From NCBI GenBank assembly GCA_027625915.1, contig JANTQA010000012.1, positions 11,742,501 through 11,806,500 on the forward strand: a stretch of DNA of 64,000 bases, written 5' to 3'. Made by a program: the position numbers and the translations under genes. Source of the stretch: Anaeramoeba flamelloides (taxonomy: Eukaryota > Metamonada > Anaeramoebidae). Under the pieces are notes generated by a model. That model saw only the letters and a list, made by a program, of their open reading frames with translations, had not been told where the DNA came from and did not search any database. This document shows positions 12,001-22,935 of this stretch, piece by piece (position 1 is the stretch's first letter; the number at the start of each line of letters is the position of its first letter).

Positions 12001-14388
12001 TCTTGTGAATAAGATAAAAAATTTTGTGAAATTTATTTCAAAATTGAACATTTTTTTGCAATTTTTTTTCATTTTTTATAAATCAGAAAACAACTTTTCA
12101 AAACTTTCAAGAAATAAAATTTATACTTAATATATCTCCATTTAATTGATAAGTTATTGTTAAACTTCAATCAAATTTAAATTTATTTAATCATGCAATT
12201 CAATTAGTTTTATTTGTTGGGATTTGAATTGAAATATTAATAATTAAAAATAATAACAATATATATAGATTTAAAATCAATACTTTCCAACCTAAAACTA
12301 AAAATGTTCTTTATCCTTTCAAGAATTAACTTAATTGCTAATAAAAATAAGAGACTTTTTTTTTTGTTTTATATTAGAAACATATAAATTTTGAATTTCA
12401 AAAAAGAGACTTAAATAAAAATAATTGTTTAAACGGGGTTAACTCATACAGATCTAAAGCTAAAACACAAATTACAAAAAAAAAAAAGCAATTAAGATCT
12501 TAACAAGATTTTGTTTTATTTTTAAAAACACTTTTACCCTAAATTCATTTTTTATTAAATAGTATCTAAAAAATCATTTATTTTTCAAAAAAATTATCTA
12601 AATTGAAAATAAACTATAATTAGCAAATATTGTAACAAAAAATTTCATCTATAATATCAAATATTAATTGCCCGAAATTTATTTCTTCTCTTAGATATGT
12701 GTGTAGATATATGTTTGTGAATAATCAAAATAATTATTATTGGATCCTTATTTAACAAAAAATTAAAATCAAAAAAAACAAAATAAAAAGGAATATGCCC
12801 TCCTATTTTGAAATTACCATTACATGGTTTGTTATTCGTAATTAAAGATATTTCGTATAAAATGGGTTTTTTTTATTAATATTTCTTACGTTACAATTTC
12901 TGTACTATTTTAATTTTTTTTTTATTTTGGGTATTATGTTCAATAAAGCAATCCTTCAATTTTTAAATTAAGTGCTTTAAGTTCCCAATCATCATTTTTT
13001 CAAAAATACCAACTTTGCAATGTTTATTTTTTTTCCTCTTAAAAAATATTTGAAGCAGATTAGTTTCAAAACAATAGTTTTATAATTTGATGAGAAAGGA
13101 ATGGAATGGGCCTTGTTTTTGAAAATTAAAGAAATAAATTTTAAAAAAATTCTTAAAATGTGATTTGAATCCAGTGGTAATGTACTAAAATTATCTATTG
13201 TTTTAGCAATAAATAAACCATTATAAGAAGTAAACGGTATCTATTTGTTCCTTTTAAATGGTATTGAATAAATAATCTGTCTTGAAGTTGGAATACTTTA
13301 TGTATTTCTGCATAATTAGAGTACTTTTATTTTTATAAAAATAGATTTTTAAAATGTAGTTCACATTTACAGTTCATGAATCTTGAGAGGACCATCGTTT
13401 GTATTTATCATTGGGCGTGTGCACCCGTCTCTGTACTAAAGCGAAATATGAGTCTTAAAAAAAATAAAGTGAGAAATGGTGAATAAAATTTGTTTTTAAT
13501 AATGAGTGGTAAACATGATCCATGGAAACATTTTTTATCTTTACCTTCTTTCAGGTTCTATTAACTTGACCTTCACTACCATTCTAACAAAAAAATCGGC
13601 TATGCTAAATATTGCTTTTTTTTTGATTATTAATTGATTTTGGGATTTGGGCAAAAAAAGTACATTAACCCCGAATTCTAAGTCATATATATATTTGATA
13701 ATATTTTCTTTTTAAGTAGTTCTATTTGTAAAATTGTAATATTAAAATAAAGCGAAATATCAATACTAATTGAATCGGTGCCTATTTTATAGATTTCAAA
13801 TATACTCAGAAAAAATATTTCCAAAAAATGAAAAAAAATTAACATTTATTTTTATATAAAACACGCAAGTACCAAAATTCAATAAAAAAATAAATACAAT
13901 AGTATTTAAATCCAACCAATAAAATACAGTTCTAAGTTTTTCATTCAATTAGAAAATTTATCAAAACCTATTTAAAAAAAAAAAAAAATTAAAATTCAAA
14001 AAGAGAAAAATAACCATTAATTTTCACACTTGAATAAAAGATATGTAAATTTTTGTTCTCAATTTTAGATGATGATTTTTTTCAAGTAATCTCATATAAA
14101 TAAACAAATTATATTATAATGAATAACCAATTTCTGATGAATAACAATTTTGAAATTAAAATAGTTATATTTGAATGTAATCGAGCTATTAAAGATATTT
14201 TACAATAAATTTGCCATACTTTTTAGAAATTGACCTATTTAATATTGGATATAATATTTTTGAGTATCAACATAGAAACTCATAATGGCTAAAAGTTGTA
14301 AGTTTAAACGTGCAATATTTTCATCTATATCAATGGAAACTTATTAAATTCTGAAGTAAATGCTAATATTAAATTCAAACTGGTTTTA

Positions 14389-14495
14389 CCCTAATAAAAA
14401 AAATATTTTTATAACATCTATATAACATTTTTCTAACAAAATTTCCTTTTATATGTTGATTTTTTCAATATTTTTTAAAAAATTATTCTTATAAC
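14389..14495 (+). mobile_element. MITE copy 2, 3' truncated
   Basis: Starts TA-CCCTAATAAAAAAA and follows copy 1 closely (TTTATAACATCTATATAACAT, then ACAAAATTTCCTTTTATATG and AATATTTTTTAAAAAATTATTCTTATAA). It breaks off near 14495. The right half and right terminal repeat are missing. Confidence 0.78.
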
Positions 14496-14562
14496 TGTCT
14501 TTATTGTTTTGATTTGGAAACAATCTCCTTTTTATGTTACGAGTTTGGCCTGGAAGAACGAG

Positions 14563-14657
14563 AAATATGATATTATTCCAAGTGATATAAGATTATGTTG
14601 AGAAGTTCGAAGAATGACGATTAATAGAATCTTATCACTAGAACAATATCATATTTT
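14563..14657. repeat. Imperfect inverted repeat, arms about 33 bp
   Basis: The left arm AAATATGATATTATTCCAAG at 14563 and its continuation GTGATATAAGATT pair with AATCTTATCACTAGAACAAT and ATCATATTT on the right. There are a few mismatches and small bulges. The loop is about 25 bases. It lies in a locally less AT-rich segment next to truncated MITE copy 2. Function unknown. Confidence 0.55.
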
Positions 14658-15767
14658 GAGTCTGGAAGGAGAACCAAAACGAGGAAATATAACTGGTGAT
14701 TGTTGAACAAATGAAACAATATGAGGTGCTATTTATTTTTTAACTCGGGATCTAAAACAATAAAAAAACAAACAAACGAAAACAAACACATTATGCCCAA
14801 TACAACTAATTTGTAATTTTTTAATGGTACGTTAAAGAACTTGTTTTTCAAAGGATCTTTTGATACCAATGGATTTATTAAAAACATTAAAGTTAAAGGT
14901 TACATTTTCATCCATTAAGGATAAAACTTGGTTTAAAATCGCACAGAGACAAACTAGATCGCTAACTTTTCAATGAGTTTCTATTTCCAATTGGCCTTGT
15001 ATTTTACGCTTGTTAAGAAACATCCAAAGTCGATCAAACATAAAACCTGCGTATATTGTGTGTTCTTAACAGTAACTAATTTTGAGTATTCCTCTAAAAA
15101 TTTCTTAACTTGACATAGTTAAAAAAAAAATGTTTTTTTTTTCCAATTTCGAAAATTTGTAATAATGTTTTTTTCTCACTTTTCAAAATCTTTTATAAAT
15201 GGTTTCTTCTCTCCTTTTTTCTTCGAAAAAAGAGATCAAACGTTTTTTATTTTTTTAAAAATGAGATTGATTTCTTTGGAAGAAAAAACAAAAACGTTGT
15301 TTGATTTTAGACATTGTTTTTAAACAAAGAAAGGGAATTCATTAAATTTCCAACCTTTACGAGAAAGTTGATGGACTTTTTTCTTTGTCGTCTATTGATC
15401 AAATAACTAATTGACTTGAACCAAATTAATATTCTAATGTCGTAAATCCTTGAGCGCGGCAAACCTTATATATTTATGAGATTAAAAATTGGCAAAATAA
15501 TTTGGTTAAACTCTTCTAAAATAACTTTAAATATCATTTAAAGACAAATTTAATGGTAAAATGCTTCCTATTTCACCCAAATAGAATTCAAAAAAAGACG
15601 ATCAGAAAATTTCCAAACTTTGCCTAATAATAACTAAAGGATTTCCCAAAATCTTTCCACAGTGTCTACAATACTATCCTAAACTTTTGAGAGTTCTAAT
15701 CTCTTTCTTATCAGTAGTTATGAGGAATTATATGGTTAAATTTGTACAAAGAAAATGTAAAAGTTTA

Positions 15768-16005
15768 AAAAAAAAATATATAACCTTTTTATAACAAAAT
15801 TCCCTTTTAAATGATGATTTTTTCAATATAATTTTTAAAAAAAAATACATAGCGGGCTTATAACATGTTACAATTTTTATAAAACTTTTTAAACAAACAT
15901 TTATGTCACAAAACATTTTATTATAAAATTTTATAACATTTTAAACATTTATAACACCTTTACAACACGCTTATAACATTTTATAAAAAACTTTTTTTAT
16001 TAGGG
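15768..16005 (+). mobile_element. MITE copy 3, left end degraded
   Basis: The interior matches copy 1 (TTATAACAAAATTCCCTTTTAA, ATGATGATTTTTTCAATAT, then TTATAACACCTTTACAACAC). The right end is intact (AACTTTTTTTATTAGGG at 16005) and is followed by TA. The left terminal repeat has decayed into A-rich sequence around 15768-15780. Confidence 0.75.
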
Positions 16006-16725
16006 TATCTGTATTATTATTATTTTTTTTTTTAACCAAAAAAGCCAAGGAATATTCATCAAATAAATTGGAAAAAATGATTTTAAAAATAATAAAAATT
16101 ATCCAATAATAAAAAAATTATTCTTAAGTCAAATAAAAATTAGATGAAACTGATTCGTTTTTTATAATGTTAAATGTGTAACTATTTTTGAATTATTGTT
16201 TATATTTTATTTTAATTAAGTGAATTGTTTCCAAAAAACAAAAATTTAAAAATGAAAAAAAAAAAAAAAAAAAAAAAAACATAATTAAAACGTTGCTATA
16301 TTTAATAAAACTTATTATTATTTAATTGTGGTTTTTTTATACTCTCTGAAAATCAATTGGCTAAGCATAACAAATCACAAGCGTAAAATTGGATCTCATT
16401 AATTCTTACTGTTTTTTAGAAAAAATACTTTTCTTTCTTTTTTTTTTTTTACTGAACGAATATGATACCAGAGTTATTAAAAAAATATATTTGTGATATT
16501 CAAATAAAAAATATTAAAATGGAAAACATGATAAGATTTTTCTTTTAATGATTCTTAAATGGTTTTCCAAAAAAAAAAAAAAAAAAATTAATTTTGTTTA
16601 TTTCAAATTTTATTTTCGTCATTTAATTTAAAAAGGAATTTTCAAAATAATTTCAAATAAAAAAAAAATAAAATAAAAATAGAAACCAGTTTGGGCAATC
16701 ATTAACACAAAAAGAAAAGTTTTCA

Positions 16726-18297
16726 TTGCCCCCTTCTAAAATTGCATCAAGTGTTGAAAGGGTGTTCATAGGTAATCTAGATATTATATATTTTATTCAA
16801 AATGGGGTATTCAAAACAAGAGGTCGTAACGTATTTACTGGTGACAAAGGCTTAACTATAAATTTTAAGGCATCGGACGTTAAGGATATTGGAGCTTTGA
16901 AAACATTTGATCTTTTACTCACAAATAATGGTGAACTATATCATAGAAAAAGACAGTATTACATGGATCACATTCATAATCAATTTAAAAAATTAGAATT
17001 TTTTGCTAATAAAAAAGTAAAACAACTTACTATTGGCACATCGGAAAATGCAATTTTATTAGAAAATGGGGACATTTATCTCTTTGGTGTAGCAACTTCT
17101 TCTAATCCAAATTATGGGACTTTACAAAATAAATATACATTGGTCACTCCAAAAATAGATTTCACAATCGAAGATATTGCTATTGGATATCCCTTTTATT
17201 TACTAATCACAAAAAACATAACACCCTTGGAAAGCGATTTTGGGTTTTGTTTTCACAATAAAGAATTAGCTGACAGTGAAATTTTAAAAATTCCAGTGTA
17301 TTCTTTATTAATTGAGCTAAGAACTGAACAATCATTTTCAGAAATAAAATTAAAACTTGAAAAGAATTTCTCAAAGGAACAAATAAAGATCTTTTTGCTT
17401 TGGGTATACACAGATCAAATCACAAAAGACTATTCAATTCTTTTACAAATAATGATCAAACTGGAAATTAAAAATAGAATAAATTGTTCTTTACAACATG
17501 ATTTAAAGCGTCTTTATAATGAAAAGCAATTTGAAAAATTCCATGATTTTAGCATCACGATGGGGAATACTAGTATACCAGTACACAAATTGATATTAAT
17601 TGTACGGTCTGGATTGTATAGAGAACTCTGTTTAAATTTGGACACAAAAACTGTCTCCTTGCCTGATGTGACTGGTAAGTCTTTAAGGGGCCTTCAAATT
17701 TTAATAGAGTTTATTTATACCAACGATTTAACCTTAAATGAGTCCGATGATTTTGATCTACTTTATGAAGAATTGCGAGATTGTACTGCATATTATATGC
17801 TAAACGAAAAATGTGGTTTTACGAGAATCTTTTATAATCAGAGAAAGAAGTTCAAAAAAAATATGCCAATAAAACAAATACCTCCGCAAATTATTTCACA
17901 CAATGCAAAAAACAAATATAAAAGAGCAAAAAGAAAAAAAAAAAAAAAAAAAAAAAAAAAACAATTAAAAAATTACATGGAAAATAATCTTGAAAATAAA
18001 ATTGAAATCATAAAAGAAAATGAAGAAGAAAAAATAGTTCATCATGAGGAAAAGGAAATAAAAGTGGTGAAAAACGAAAACGAAAACAAAAACAAAATAC
18101 AGAACAGAAAAACAAATGAAAATATTAATGAAAAGGGAAACAAGAATGAAATTGAAAAAACAATGGTTAAGAAAAAAACAACTAAAAAAAGACTAAATAA
18201 ACAAGAAAAAAAGAGAGAAAAGCAAAGATTGAAAAGAAAATGGAAAAAACAACAACAAAAAAGATTAAAAGAAAAGCAAAATAGAGCTAAAAAATGA
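16726..18297 (+). CDS. RCC1-like plus BTB domain protein with Lys-rich tail; no in-frame ATG at the N-terminus
   Basis: An open frame covers 523 codons and ends in TGA. Residues about 10-170 resemble RCC1-type blades (LLLTNNGELYHR; TSENAILLENGDIYLFG; IAIGYPFYLLIT). Residues about 180-245 look like a degenerate first BTB, and about 255-370 like a BTB/POZ domain (FHDFSITMGNTSIPVHKLIL, then the IEFIYTNDLTL helix region). The last 130 residues are Lys/Glu/Asn-rich with a poly-Lys run of A-only codons near 17937-17960, likely disordered and nuclear-localising. BTB domains commonly dimerise or bind Cullin-3; the partner here is unknown. The frame is open back to 16672 but has no ATG before about 16966, which would delete the first blade. 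Position 16725-16728 reads ATTG, one base away from an ATG in the usual context, so the start may be lost, miscalled, non-AUG or on an upstream exon. Confidence 0.75.
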   Translation: MPPSKIASSVERVFIGNLDIIYFIQNGVFKTRGRNVFTGDKGLTINFKASDVKDIGALKTFDLLLTNNGELYHRKRQYYMDHIHNQFKKLEFFANKKVKQLTIGTSENAILLENGDIYLFGVATSSNPNYGTLQNKYTLVTPKIDFTIEDIAIGYPFYLLITKNITPLESDFGFCFHNKELADSEILKIPVYSLLIELRTEQSFSEIKLKLEKNFSKEQIKIFLLWVYTDQITKDYSILLQIMIKLEIKNRINCSLQHDLKRLYNEKQFEKFHDFSITMGNTSIPVHKLILIVRSGLYRELCLNLDTKTVSLPDVTGKSLRGLQILIEFIYTNDLTLNESDDFDLLYEELRDCTAYYMLNEKCGFTRIFYNQRKKFKKNMPIKQIPPQIISHNAKNKYKRAKRKKKKKKKKKQLKNYMENNLENKIEIIKENEEEKIVHHEEKEIKVVKNENENKNKIQNRKTNENINEKGNKNEIEKTMVKKKTTKKRLNKQEKKREKQRLKRKWKKQQQKRLKEKQNRAKK

Positions 18298-18482
18298 GAA
18301 ATGTATTTGTAGATATGTCATTTATTAATATTGTTAATTATATACAATATGGTTAAAATTGGAGAATACGAATCAAACATCATTAAAAATGTTATTATAT
18401 TAGAACTTTAAAATGATTACAATCTAGCTTCCTAAAATTAATGGATTTTTTATCAAGATACACTAGAATTTTATTTAAACTA

Positions 18483-18513
<31 letters not shown>

Positions 18514-18529
18514 ACAAATTTTTTAATTA

Positions 18530-19722
18530 TTTCAAGATAAAACCAAATAATGAAAATGAAAACGATAATATCCTATATTATAATGATTGGTACATCCATT
18601 TTTTTTTAATTTAATTGGTTGTAAAATAAAAGAAAAATGATAAAAAAAATTTATTTTAAATAAAATTATCACAAATTTTCTATTAAAATATTTTCAAGGA
18701 TAAAGGACTTTGTTTATTCTAAGAAGATGGTACATCACCTATAACATTTGCTCTTATTTCGGATTTACTTTTATCATAAATTATACCCCTAATAAAAAAA
18801 AATTTTTATAACATTTTATAAACGTGTTATAAATTCATTATAAATGTTTGAAATGTGATAAAATCTTATAATAACAACTTATATAAACATAAGTGTTTGT
18901 TGTAAAGGTGTTATAAATGTTTAAAATGATATAAGCACGTTATAAGAATATTTTTTAAAAAAATATTGAAAAAATCATCATGTATAAGGAAATTTTGTTA
19001 TAGAAATATTATATAGATGTTAGAATTTTTTTTTTTATTAGGGTACTAATAACTAATCATTGAAGGAATCTATTTAGAGATTATTTTAAGTTGGATGAGA
19101 AATCGAAATCAAAATTAATTAAATCAATAATTAATGATATATATTAAATAATAATATAATTTGAATTAAGGCCCAATAAAGATAAAATATAAATTTTGAA
19201 ATATTAATCAAAGATTAAATTTTTGGGTTTTTACTTTGAAAAAAATTATATATTGTTTATTATCTAAAAAGGGTAAAAGAAACTTATAACGGTTATAAAA
19301 TAATTATTTTATAACAATTTTCTAAAAATAATTTGAAAATTAGATTATTTAACTCTTTTATATTATGTTAATTAATAAATGGATTAAAAATAATTAAGTC
19401 TAAATTTTAAATTTTTTAAATCTCGTAATTATTCTTGTATTGCCAAAAAATGTAAAACAAACAGAAACATACCTGTTCATATTTAATGAATAATAATACA
19501 AATTCGAAAATAATCTATTTCCAATAATAAGGATAAAGATAAATTTATTTTAGAATAAATTAAAGAATTTATCGCTGCCTTATCTTTAGTTAACTTTCTT
19601 CAAATTTAACCAAAGAATTAACAATAAAATTAATTGGAATTCAAAGGATTTAAAATTCTTAAAAAAGAAATTTACAATTATAATTATAATGGGCTGCTAA
19701 ATTCTACCAATTGAAAGTGTCG
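18530..19722 (+). mobile_element. LINE-type reverse transcriptase relic, copy B (broken)
   Basis: Clearly similar at the DNA level to copy C (29548-30950) over the RT catalytic region and downstream to AATTAACAATAAAATTAATTGG-like sequence near 19618-19640. The translation keeps fragments such as FALISDLL, where non-LTR reverse transcriptases have their QGDPLSPxLFAL block. The frame is broken many times. A MITE (18786-19043) interrupts it, and the palindrome array begins directly at its 3' side (TCGTTAGGTTTTTTTAATTT). Part order and motifs fit a LINE rather than an LTR element. Confidence 0.65.
18786..19043 (-). mobile_element. MITE copy 4, full length, nested in a LINE relic
   Basis: About 258 bp, CCCCTAATAAAAAAAAATTT to TTTTATTAGGG, inverted relative to copy 1 (its interior is the reverse complement, e.g. 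CATCATGTATAAGGAAATTT). It is flanked by TA on both sides. The paralogous LINE copy C at about 30288-30300 lacks the insertion and reads TATACCATTAAC where this locus reads TATA-[element]-TACTAATAAC. This supports a TA target-site duplication. Confidence 0.85.
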
Positions 19723-20309
19723 TTAGGTTTTTTTAATTTAAGAAATAAAAAGAAAAATTGAGAAATTTTCAGTTTATTTCGTAAATTAAAAAAAAAAGTT
19801 GTTAGCTTTTACTGAATTTTAAAAAGAATTGAGTTAAATCTTTGATTTTGCTCAATTCTTTTGAATTCTGGAAAATCGCCGTTAGCTTTTCTTGTGTTTT
19901 CTGTTTATTTGAAACCTAGAACACTTAACAAATAAAACAAAAAACCTCAAAAAAAGCGCCCTTAGTTTTTTTTTAATTTTAAAAATTATAAGAAAAATTC
20001 AAAAATTTTCTTTTTATTTCTGAAATTAAGAAAAACCTAGGCACTCCACGGCACTTGACAACACTTTATGTTAGGTTTTCCAAAATTTAAAAGAATGGTG
20101 TTAAATCTGTGATTTTACTCTATTCTTTTGAATTCTGGAAAACTGTTGTTAGGTTTTTTTACTTTTTTAAAAATAAAAAGAAAATTTAAGGATTTTTCTC
20201 TTATTTCAAAAATTAAAAAAAAGCGCCACAAACTTTTCTTGAGTTTTCTTTTTATTTGTAAAACCAATGGATTGTATAGATAAAACAAAAAAAGATTAAG
20301 AAAACCTAG
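19723..20309 (+). repeat. Array of seven about 79-bp palindromes of three classes
   Basis: Units start at about 19723, 19802, 19882, 19962, 20071, 20149 and 20228, most opening with TTAG. Spacing is 79, 80, 80, 109, 78 and 79. Each unit is an inverted repeat ending in AAAACC- or AAAAGC-like sequence. Class M2 has AATTTAAGAAATAAAAAGAA folding onto TTCTTTTTATTTCTGAAATT. M1 has GTTTTCCAGAATTCAAAAGA folding onto its complement through GAGTAAATC/GATTTTACTC. M3 has TTCTTGAGTTTTCTATTTAT folding onto ATAAATAGAAAACTCAAGAA. The order is M2-M1-M3-M2-spacer-M1-M2-M3. The 30-bp spacer (20041-20070) is GC-richer. The same classes recur at 7521-7790 and 31591-31853. Confidence 0.82.
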
Positions 20310-20751
20310 ACATTTGATGAAAACCTATGAACTCTACAGAACTCTACCACACTCTACAAGAACATTTTAATATAATAAAAAAAACAAAAATATTTATTTA
20401 AAACCCAAAAAAAAAATTATCTAAGTTATCCTTCAAGTTGAACAATCCTAAAATTCAGCACATTTATTAATTGTCGTAATAGATAATACTATGTTATCAG
20501 TAAAAATTCAAATAAATTTTGAAACTTTATATTTAAAATATCAACAGAAACAAATAATAGAAAATATTGATCATTTTTTATGGGTTTTCCTTCTTTGAAA
20601 AACAATAGATTGATTTCAAAATCAATTAAAAGAAAAAAAACTTTTTGGACTTAATTTTAAAACAAGATAATTTGAAATTATTTTTGTTAATTAATAATTG
20701 TGAAATCTTTGATTTTATTTTTAAATTTCTGAAATAGAAATTCTAACGAGA

Positions 20752-21155
20752 ATGATCAACGAGAGTGTAATTTTACGTTGTCTAATAATAATAAAACAAA
20801 TAAAAAAAAAAAAATTAAATTTGTCAAAAAAAACAAATAAATTTCCTAAAATAACAATCTGTAATTTAGTTTTTTTTTCTAAAGATTATTTATCTCAAAT
20901 CTTAATTGTGAATATTAGAAAAATGCAAAATTATTTATTTATTATTTTTTTAAAAAAATTTTGGAGAATCTCAAACATAACATTAGGAAGATAATTTTGA
21001 ATAATCTATTGCATTTTTCAAGTTCGGTGTGTGTTTGGTGTCACATCCCCTTAAAAATAGACAAAATTTACAAGCTCTTTTTCGCTGTTTCTACTCTTAA
21101 AAACATACTTTATATCCAGAAACTTGAGTCAATTCTTGAACTTTTTGACATATAA
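20752..21155 (+). mobile_element. LINE 3'-end fragment with zf-RVT-like motif
   Basis: Two overlapping open stretches in different frames (20752-20994 and 20961-21155) read as one diverged sequence. It contains FWRISN and then CVWCHIPLKIDKIYKLFF...STLKN, the C-W-C ... (H)LFF..C..LK pattern of the zinc-binding segment at the C-terminus of many LINE ORF2 proteins. Some ligand residues are replaced, so it is decayed. It lies about 440 bp beyond the palindrome array and may belong to the same LINE insertion as 18530-19722, with the array between them. Confidence 0.4.
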
Positions 21156-21481
21156 TTGTAATTATATTATTGCAATTAAAATTATTTATTCAATAATCCA
21201 ACTTAATTTTTAAAGAGAAGTAATCCTCCAGTTATAATTTAATCTCTTTTTCATCAATCCTGTTAAAGAAAAAAATAGGGTTTTTGATTAAAAAAATATT
21301 AGAGTAAAAAAAAAAAAATGGATAAAAACTAAATTATTGGTTTAGAAATAAATTCTTTAATCTTTCTTAGATAAAAATAATAAAAATATAAAATAATGAA
21401 ATTTATGAATTTTATTAATTAGTGTAATCTTAAATTTAAGATTGAATTATCTTTTTAATTCTTAAGGCATTGAAAAATAAT

Positions 21482-21538
21482 TTATATAATTAAAAATAAA
21501 ATATAAAATTAATTATTATTTTATTTTTAATTATATAA
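21482..21538. repeat. Perfect 22-bp AT-only hairpin
   Basis: 21482-21503 pairs exactly with 21517-21538 across a 13-nt loop. Because it contains only A and T in an AT-rich region, it is weak evidence of function. Confidence 0.6.
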
Positions 21539-22439
21539 TTTCTCAAATTAAGATCTTTTTTTTATCAAAATTTTCTCATTTAAAATGAGAAAGTTAATTA
21601 TTCAATGAAATTAATTGATTGGTTATGTTTAAATATTGTTCCTTTAAATCAATTAAATCTCGTTTTATTTCTTGCTAAAAGAAATTTAAAATTGATTCCA
21701 ATTGTGACCCCTTCTCCTTTCCCTTTTCTTAGTTAATATTATTTATTATTAAAGTGTTTCTATTTATTATACTTTAAAATAATAATAAATAAATTATCAT
21801 TCTGATTTCCATATTATTCTTGAATAAAAAATTTAAAAAGCCAAAGAAATATTAAAAAGATCTCCGTTCTAAATATCAATTGAGTTATAATTCCCAGTGA
21901 AAAAAAAATAACTTCATATCATTTTATCATAAATATTGGTCATTATTTTGTGTAAAAAAATTATATGTTTGTTCATTTTCATTTTTTAGATCATGAATAA
22001 AAAGTAAAAGATATAACCCATTTATTTATAATTGGTCATAATAATAACGTATTAATAATTTGTTCTTTAAATTTTGTAATATTAATATTCTTTTTACATA
22101 AATTTATATTATATTTTCCATTCAAAGGTGTCCAGTTTGTAATAGATGAATTGATCGTGTTCAAAAGGTTTTGAAGGGATATTAGAAGGAAAAATTTTCT
22201 TTTGAAAATTTCAAAATTGAAATCATTTTTTCAACACCTTTAGCTTTTTTCATTTTTTCAATTTCTCATTGATAAATAATTTTTTTTGCTAATATTATTT
22301 TTAAAATACAAGATCTATAGTCAACCAAATAAAATCGTGTTGTTCCTAATGTTATTGAAATAGCGAGAAAATAATTGTAGAAAAAATCATATTCTTGTTT
22401 TCTGGTTATTCTATTTGGATCTTCAATTGAAAATCAAAA

Positions 22440-22655
22440 TGCAAATTGTTGTTTTTCTCATTGATTCCTAAAGAATTTGAGTTTTTCAGATTTTTAAGAA
22501 AATATATTGATTTATTAGATTTACTTCATACGGATATCGACTATTCTTTCCAATGTATATTATTATACTTATTTCTTATTTGTTTTTTAAAGTCAATTAT
22601 AAAAAATAATTGATATTTGAAAATTTTTTTGGGCCCCCTTCGACAGAAACAATGT
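22440..22655 (+). repeat. Dispersed repeat pair E, first member
   Basis: About 215 bp matching, in reverse complement, 42600-42806: TTGTTGTTTTTCTCA, AAGAATTTGAGTTTTTCA, ATTGATTTATTA, TATTTCTTATTTGTT, CAATTAT...TTGATATTTGAAAA, then a TTGGGCC segment with CTGAAAC-like sequence. The translation is not open in any frame I checked. Unknown repeat or ancient element fragment. Confidence 0.65.
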
Positions 22656-22935
22656 TTACAAAAGAATGACTTTTTTTAAAAATTGGATCTATTTATCAAA
22701 TAAAAACAAATTTTATATTTTGTTCTTTAAGCAATTGACTAATTAATCAGCGAATACGTGGATGGAAGAATTAGTGGGTGAGATAGTTGGTGAATGAATA
22801 AAGCAATAAATAAATATTTATTACTATTGTATTATTATCATTGAAATGATCACCATATCATTATCCACCATTATTATTATTATTATTATTTTTATTTCTG
22901 ATAATTGTCTTATAATATTCATGTTCAAAAATAAA

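Larger units (their letters stand above)
9024..16725. other. 7.7-kb gene-poor region
   Basis: No confident gene. Contents seen: MITE copies at 14389-14495 (truncated) and about 15768-16005, and an imperfect inverted repeat at 14563-14657. A frame at about 10610-10817 without an ATG looks mildly protein-like but resembles nothing I recognise. Near 14840-15060 the base composition is less AT-rich and one frame reads protein-like over about 40 residues (PMDLLKTLKLKVTFSSIKDK ...) before stops. This may be an old gene or transposon fragment. Confidence 0.45.
18298..22935. other. Gene-poor region holding LINE relics, a MITE and the palindrome array
   Basis: Contents: poly-T near 18483-18509, a LINE relic at 18530-19722 with a MITE nested in it, a palindrome array at 19723-20309, a second LINE-like fragment at 20752-21155, an AT-only perfect 22-bp hairpin at 21482-21538, and one member of a dispersed repeat pair at about 22440-22655. 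No host gene is supported. Confidence 0.55.

Noticed and set aside
13370-13445. tRNA or other small RNA in a GC-richer patch
   Set aside because: No cloverleaf, no T-loop consensus and no box A/B could be found.
19723-20309. CRISPR-like array
   Set aside because: The spacing is regular, but the units are whole palindromes of three classes in an evidently eukaryotic genome. There are no identical short repeats separated by unique spacers.
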